DNA of 64,000 nucleotides, from positions 1,922,001 to 1,986,000 of the forward strand of contig NZ_CP032550.1 of NCBI RefSeq assembly GCF_009735645.1. The letters are read 5' to 3'. The stretch comes from Microbacterium oryzae. GTDB lineage: Bacteria > Actinomycetota > Actinomycetes > Actinomycetales > Microbacteriaceae. Under the pieces are notes generated by a model. The model was not told the origin of the DNA. It did no database searches and saw only the letters and a program-made list of their open reading frames with translations. Below, in pieces: positions 60,013-64,000 of this stretch (position 1 is the stretch's first letter; every line of letters begins with the position of its first letter). The translations under genes and the position numbers were made by a program.

Positions 60013-62679
60013 ATGCATTCCGGTGTCACCGCAGAGATCGAGAACGAGCAGGCCGCGGGCCGGTTTCACCGGGACGGGTCGGTGGACGTGGCCGTGCTGG
60101 TCGTCACCTACCGCAACGCCGCGCACATCGATGCGCTCGTTGCCGACCTCCGCCGGGAGGCCGGGACTGTCTCGCTTCGTGTCATCGTCGCTGACAATTC
60201 CTCCGCGGACGACACGCTGGCTGTCGCGCGCCGGCACGACGACGTGATCGCCGTCGCAACCGGCGGCAACCTGGGCTACTCCGGCGGCCTCAACGTCGCG
60301 ATGTCGCACGCGGGCGCGGCCGAGGCGGTGCTCGTGCTGAACCCCGATCTCCGAGTGGTCGAGGGTGCCGTCGGCGCCCTGCTGCGGCGGCTGCGGTACG
60401 ACCGGCGCATCGGCGCCGTCGTTCCCCTGATCCATGACGAGGACGGCGAGATCTATCCGTCGCTGCGGCGGGAGCCCACTCTGGTGCGGGCGTGCGCCGA
60501 CGGCGCCCTCGGCCGCATCTGGCAGAGCCGACCGGCACCGCTGTCGGAGTACGTCCGCTCTTCGGACGCGTACCGGCGCGCGCACCCGATCGAATGGGCC
60601 ACCGGAGCGGCCATCCTCGTCCGTCGCGATGCGGCCGCGGCGGTCGGATCCTGGGACGAGCGCTTCTTCCTGTACTCGGAGGAGACGGATTTCCAGCGGC
60701 GCCTGCGCGATGCGGGCTTCCAGATCTGGTTCGAACCGGAGGCCATCGTCGTGCACGAGGGCAGCGGCTCCGGCACCTCGGCCGACCTCGTGGCCTTGAC
60801 CATCGTCAACCGCGTGCGCTACGTGGACAAGCACGCTCCGCGCCAGGCGGAGGCGTTCCGTGCGGCGGTCGTCGTCGGCGAGCAGCTCCGTCGGGACCCC
60901 AGCCACTCCCGGGCGAGGTGGGCGCTCGCACGCCGCTCGCGGTGGGCGGAGCTGCCGCGCGCCGAGCGCGACCCGATCTCCCCTGCGGAGTACCCCGCAG
61001 CTTCGATCATCATCCCTGCACACAACGAGGCCGCCGTGATCGAGCGCACGCTCCGCCCCCTCTCCTCCCTCGCCGAAGCCGGCGCCATCGAAGTGCTCGT
61101 CGTCTGCAACGGCTGCAACGACGACACGGCCGCCCGTGCGCGCGCCGTCCCCGGCGTCCGCGTCTTCGAGACTCCCGTCGCCTCGAAGACGTCGGCGCTG
61201 AACCTCGGCGATGACCATGCGACGCGCTGGCCCCGGATCTATCTCGACGCGGACATCCGCGTCTCCCCGGAGGCTCTCGAGCCGGTGATCCGGGCGCTCG
61301 CGGACGGCACCTCGCTCGCCGGCCGCCCCGCATTCCGCGTCAATACGGAGGAGGCATCCCCCCTCGTCCACGCGTACTACCGCGCTCGGGATCGCATGCC
61401 GTCCACGAGCGGCGCCCTCTGGGGAGCCGGCGCCTACGGACTGAGCGAGGAGGGACACGGCCGGCTCGGTCGCTTTCCCGACGTCACCGCCGACGACCTC
61501 TACGTGGACCGGCTCTTCGGTGCGTCGGAGAAGGCCCTGCCGGCGGGTGCGCCCGTCGAGGTCATGCCCCCGCGCAGCGCGGACGCTCTCGTCCGGGTGC
61601 TGACCCGCAACCGTCGTGGACCGGCGGAGCAGGGCGTCGAGACGGCGTCTTCCAGTCTCCGCGAGCTTGCGCGCACCATCGCCGGCCCGCTCACGGCGGC
61701 CGATGCCCTCGTCTATGCCGGGTTCGCCGTCGCGGGTCGGATCAAGGGCAACCGCGCAGCGCGCGACGGCCGGACGAGCTGGGAGCGAGACGAATCCTCT
61801 CGTGAAGCCGCGGCAGCCATGCCGACGGCCGCGGTCGACCACGTGATCCTCACGCGCTTCAATCTGCCGACGCCCGGCCCCGAGAGCCTCGTCCGCGCAC
61901 GGGAGGGATGGCTGCGCGAACGCATCGACCTCTTCGAGCGCTACACGGTGCCCTCCGTCTCACGTCAGACGGAGAAGGGCTTCCGCTGGATCGTCTACCT
62001 CGACCCGCAGAGCCCCTCGTGGCTGCTGGAGCGCCTCGCTCCGCACGTCGAAGCCGGTCTGTTCACCGCGCTCTACCGAGAGTCCGTGTCGTGGCAGGAC
62101 GTAGCCGTCGACGCCCGATCCCTCACCGGCGCGAGCGGGTCCATCCTGCTCACGACCAACCTCGACAACGACGACGCGATCGCCGACGACTTCGTCGAGC
62201 GCCTGCAGGCCCTCGCGCGCAGGCACCCGCGTGCCGCGCTGTTCCTCGGCCGAGGGATCATCGCCCACGGCGACGAGGTGTACCTGCGCCGCGACGATGA
62301 GAACGCGTTCTGCAGCGTGGCCGAGCCGTGGGACGCGCCGGTCACGGCGTGGCGCGACTGGCACACCCTGCTGCACGACCATCTCCCGGTCGTGACCGAT
62401 GGCGGACGGCCGGCCTGGCTGCAAGTCGTGCACGGCGGAAACGTCAGCAATCGCGTGCGCGGCGTGCGGGTGTCCCCCTTCGCCTACCGCGCGCTGTTCG
62501 GCGACCTCCTGGATGAGCTGCCGGCCCCGCCGCGCGGCACGGTGGCGTTCGATCGCCTGGTGCGCTCCCCCGCGCGCTTCTCGCGGGAGACAGTGCGCGG
62601 CCTCGGCAAGCGCGCGTTCGTGGCCGTGGCCGGCAAGGACGGCCTCGACCGGCTCAAGGCGAGGATGGCGGGGCAGTGA
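60013..62679 (+). CDS. Three-domain glycosyltransferase (GT2 + GT2 + rhamnosyltransferase-like)
   Basis: An 888-residue protein. Domain 1 (about 25-300) is a GT2 rhamnosyltransferase-type fold with VADNSSADDT and LVLNPDLRV. Domain 2 (about 330-560) is a second GT2 with IIIPAHNEAAVIERTLRPL near 332 and YLDADIRVSPEAL near 412. Domain 3 (about 607-888) matches the putative rhamnosyl transferase family (VILTRFNLPTPG, GFRWIVYLDPQSPSW, TTNLDNDDAIADDF). Three catalytic units in one chain suggest it adds successive sugars to the repeat unit. ATG 60013 is preceded by GGGGGAG. The last four bases overlap the next gene (GTGA). Confidence 0.85.
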   Translation: MHSGVTAEIENEQAAGRFHRDGSVDVAVLVVTYRNAAHIDALVADLRREAGTVSLRVIVADNSSADDTLAVARRHDDVIAVATGGNLGYSGGLNVAMSHAGAAEAVLVLNPDLRVVEGAVGALLRRLRYDRRIGAVVPLIHDEDGEIYPSLRREPTLVRACADGALGRIWQSRPAPLSEYVRSSDAYRRAHPIEWATGAAILVRRDAAAAVGSWDERFFLYSEETDFQRRLRDAGFQIWFEPEAIVVHEGSGSGTSADLVALTIVNRVRYVDKHAPRQAEAFRAAVVVGEQLRRDPSHSRARWALARRSRWAELPRAERDPISPAEYPAASIIIPAHNEAAVIERTLRPLSSLAEAGAIEVLVVCNGCNDDTAARARAVPGVRVFETPVASKTSALNLGDDHATRWPRIYLDADIRVSPEALEPVIRALADGTSLAGRPAFRVNTEEASPLVHAYYRARDRMPSTSGALWGAGAYGLSEEGHGRLGRFPDVTADDLYVDRLFGASEKALPAGAPVEVMPPRSADALVRVLTRNRRGPAEQGVETASSSLRELARTIAGPLTAADALVYAGFAVAGRIKGNRAARDGRTSWERDESSREAAAAMPTAAVDHVILTRFNLPTPGPESLVRAREGWLRERIDLFERYTVPSVSRQTEKGFRWIVYLDPQSPSWLLERLAPHVEAGLFTALYRESVSWQDVAVDARSLTGASGSILLTTNLDNDDAIADDFVERLQALARRHPRAALFLGRGIIAHGDEVYLRRDDENAFCSVAEPWDAPVTAWRDWHTLLHDHLPVVTDGGRPAWLQVVHGGNVSNRVRGVRVSPFAYRALFGDLLDELPAPPRGTVAFDRLVRSPARFSRETVRGLGKRAFVAVAGKDGLDRLKARMAGQ

Positions 62680-63905
62680 GCTCCGTCGGCATCCCCGCGG
62701 CTCCCGCACCCCGCGCTCCGCGTCGACGACTGCTCGCGCGGCTGCGCGGGCGCACGCCCGGTTACCTGCTGCGCTTCGCCGCGTTGCGCGTGCACGATCG
62801 ACTGGACGCCGAACGGCTCCGCTTTCCCGTCCGCGAGGAGGATCTCGCGGATTCGCGACTGCTGCAGCCATTCGAGGTCCGCCCGGTCCCGACCGACCGC
62901 GCCGCCCGCGTGGCGTGGGTGATCCAGCCTCCGAGCGCGGGCTCCGGCGGTCACACGACCCTGTTCCGGATGGTCCGCGCGGCAGCGGACGCCGGATACG
63001 ACAGCACGCTCCTCCTCTACGACCGGCATGACGGCGACATCGACTATTACCGCGATGTCATCCGGGCCGCCTGGCCCTGGCTCCAGGACGTGGCCGTCGA
63101 GCGCGCCGACAAGCAGATCGTCGGATACGACGCCGTCGTGGCATCGAGTTGGTCGACAGCGCATGTCATCGCGACGCGGGCCCGCGAGGGACGTCGTCTC
63201 TACTTCATCCAGGACTACGAGCCGTTCTTCACCCCCCGCGGATCGGAGTACGCGTACGCGGAGGACTCGTACCGGCTCGGCTTCCGCAACCTCGCTCTCG
63301 GAGAGATGGTGCACGGCCTGCTGCGCGACGAGCTCGGCGCGGCCAGCGACCTGATCCCCTTCGGTCTCGACACCGAGACCTACCGCGCGCCCGATGTGGC
63401 CGGCGCGCGGCGCGGCGTCGCCTGGTATGCCAAGCGTGGGAACGACCGCCGCGGGTACTCGCATGCCGTGCGGGCTCTGGAGATCTTCCACTCCCGTCAC
63501 CCGGAGGAGCCCATTCACATCTACGGGGACGTCGTGTCCGACGCGACGTTCCCCGCGATCAATCACGGGAGCCTCTCGCCCAGCGGGCTGAACGCGCTCT
63601 ACGGCTCGGTCGTGGCGGGGCTCGCGCTGTCGTTCACGAACGTCTCGCTCGTTCCCGAGGAGATGCTCGCGGCGGGCGCCATCCCCGTGGTCAACGACGA
63701 CCGCTACGCACGGATGGTCCTCGGCAACTCTGAGGTCGTGTGGGCGCATGCGACGCCGGCAGCGCTGGCTGAGGCGCTGGGCGCCGTGGTCGAGCGCGAG
63801 GACCGCGCCCAGCACGCGGCGGCGGCGGCGGCGAGTGTCGCCGGTCGCTCCTGGAGTCCCGGCACCGAGGCGCTGCTGCGCGTGCTGCGGAGCGAGCTCG
63901 GCTGA
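62676..63905 (+). CDS. WsaF-like GT4 rhamnosyltransferase-type protein
   Basis: A 409-residue protein. IQPPSAGSGGHTTLFRMVRAAADAGY near residue 80 is the family's N-terminal glycine-rich loop, and VPEEMLAAGAIPVVND near 328 the C-terminal nucleotide-sugar region. It resembles WsaF-type glycosyltransferases of bacterial surface-layer glycans. It is coupled to the three-domain enzyme by a GTGA overlap and should extend the same glycan. The sugar donor (dTDP-rhamnose in WsaF) is not proven here. Confidence 0.8.
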   Translation: MSSVGIPAAPAPRAPRRRLLARLRGRTPGYLLRFAALRVHDRLDAERLRFPVREEDLADSRLLQPFEVRPVPTDRAARVAWVIQPPSAGSGGHTTLFRMVRAAADAGYDSTLLLYDRHDGDIDYYRDVIRAAWPWLQDVAVERADKQIVGYDAVVASSWSTAHVIATRAREGRRLYFIQDYEPFFTPRGSEYAYAEDSYRLGFRNLALGEMVHGLLRDELGAASDLIPFGLDTETYRAPDVAGARRGVAWYAKRGNDRRGYSHAVRALEIFHSRHPEEPIHIYGDVVSDATFPAINHGSLSPSGLNALYGSVVAGLALSFTNVSLVPEEMLAAGAIPVVNDDRYARMVLGNSEVVWAHATPAALAEALGAVVEREDRAQHAAAAAASVAGRSWSPGTEALLRVLRSELG

Positions 63906-63915
63906 CTTCCGCGCC

Positions 63916-63959
63916 GACGCGAGACGCCGCCGAGCTCAGGCTCGGCGGCGTCTCGCGTC
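63916..63959. terminator. Bidirectional hairpin terminator at the right end
   Basis: GACGCGAGACGCCGCCGAG and its complement form a 19-bp stem around a CTCAGG loop, 10 bases after the glycosyltransferase stop. The opposing arm ends at the stop of a probable convergent gene. Confidence 0.85.
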
Positions 63960-64000
63960 AGCTGCGCTCGCGCTTCACCCCTGGGTGAGGCCGGTCGCGC
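63958..64000 (-). CDS. Probable 3' end of a convergent gene, partial
   Basis: One minus-strand frame at the right edge reads RDRPHPGVKRERS followed by TGA at 63960-63958, directly beside the terminator. Only 13 codons are visible, so neither function nor coding status can be settled. Confidence 0.3.
   Translation of the reverse strand, partial: RDRPHPGVKRERS

Overview
The window is about 70% G+C, dense and largely polycistronic. Its codon use, tRNA context and gene order (tilS, hpt, ftsH, folE, folP, folB, folK, a DUF3180 gene and two PH-domain genes; a DUF4192 gene; an ECF42 sigma factor with a DGPF protein; LCP and M23 cell-wall enzymes) point to an actinobacterium. Microbacteriaceae, close to Microbacterium, is the best guess, but this rests on protein and synteny resemblance recalled from memory and not on a search.

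Layout. (1) 1-6472: a carbohydrate locus on the minus strand: a GMC-oxidoreductase small subunit (partial), a sugar epimerase-like TIM barrel and a ribose-type ABC importer. A divergent ROK repressor faces it across a palindrome-rich gap. (2) 6474-8248: a decayed IS3-family element joined directly to the catalytic half of a tyrosine integrase beside tRNA-Ser(GCT), a remnant of an integrated element. (3) 8310-15106: LCP ligase, tRNA-Ser(TGA), HAD phosphatase, serS, lipid kinase, cardiolipin synthase and a DUF4383 membrane protein. (4) 15202-18199: a three-gene operon of type III polyketide synthase, methyltransferase and flavin monooxygenase, probably making a modified phenolic lipid or quinone. 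(5) 18371-30990: CBS protein, GH13 trehalose-synthase-like enzyme with a luciferase-like oxidoreductase, DUF4192, lysS, DUF2520, ECF42/DGPF, and PH-domain proteins at the end of the folate operon. (6) 30595-40850: the tilS-hpt-ftsH-fol operon, into which a complete olefin cluster (oleA, fused oleBC, oleD) has been spliced between tilS and hpt with GTGA translational couplings. (7) 40952-46134: ppa, two M23 peptidases and a Glu-Asp-Phe tRNA array. (8) 46258-47340: a small protein, acylphosphatase with a tandem repeat at its 3' end, and a double-ACT protein. (9) 47556-63905: an exopolysaccharide locus.

The exopolysaccharide locus is the least conventional part. It opens with a polyprenyl-phosphate sugar transferase and a WecG/TagA glycosyltransferase. 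It then carries an acyl-carrier-protein module: AMP-forming ligase, SGNH-like membrane-anchored protein, AcpS-type phosphopantetheinyl transferase, NadE-like amide ligase, AsnB-type amidotransferase, a carrier-like protein that seems to lack the phosphopantetheine serine, a normal carrier protein and a CysE-like acyltransferase. These genes are stitched together by 1-4 base overlaps. A secreted CEMIP/TMEM2-like G8 protein, a three-domain glycosyltransferase and a WsaF-like glycosyltransferase follow. My inference is that the carrier protein shuttles an activated, possibly amidated acyl or aminoacyl group to the polymer. Its product is unknown.

Many starts lack a Shine-Dalgarno sequence and instead sit 6-7 bases after a TANNNT box, suggesting leaderless transcripts. 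No CRISPR array, rRNA or replication origin was seen. No gene-free stretch exceeds about 300 bases. The longest gaps (47341-47555, 59813-60012, 43103-43269) hold only leader or promoter-type sequence, apart from the hairpin listed at 59930.
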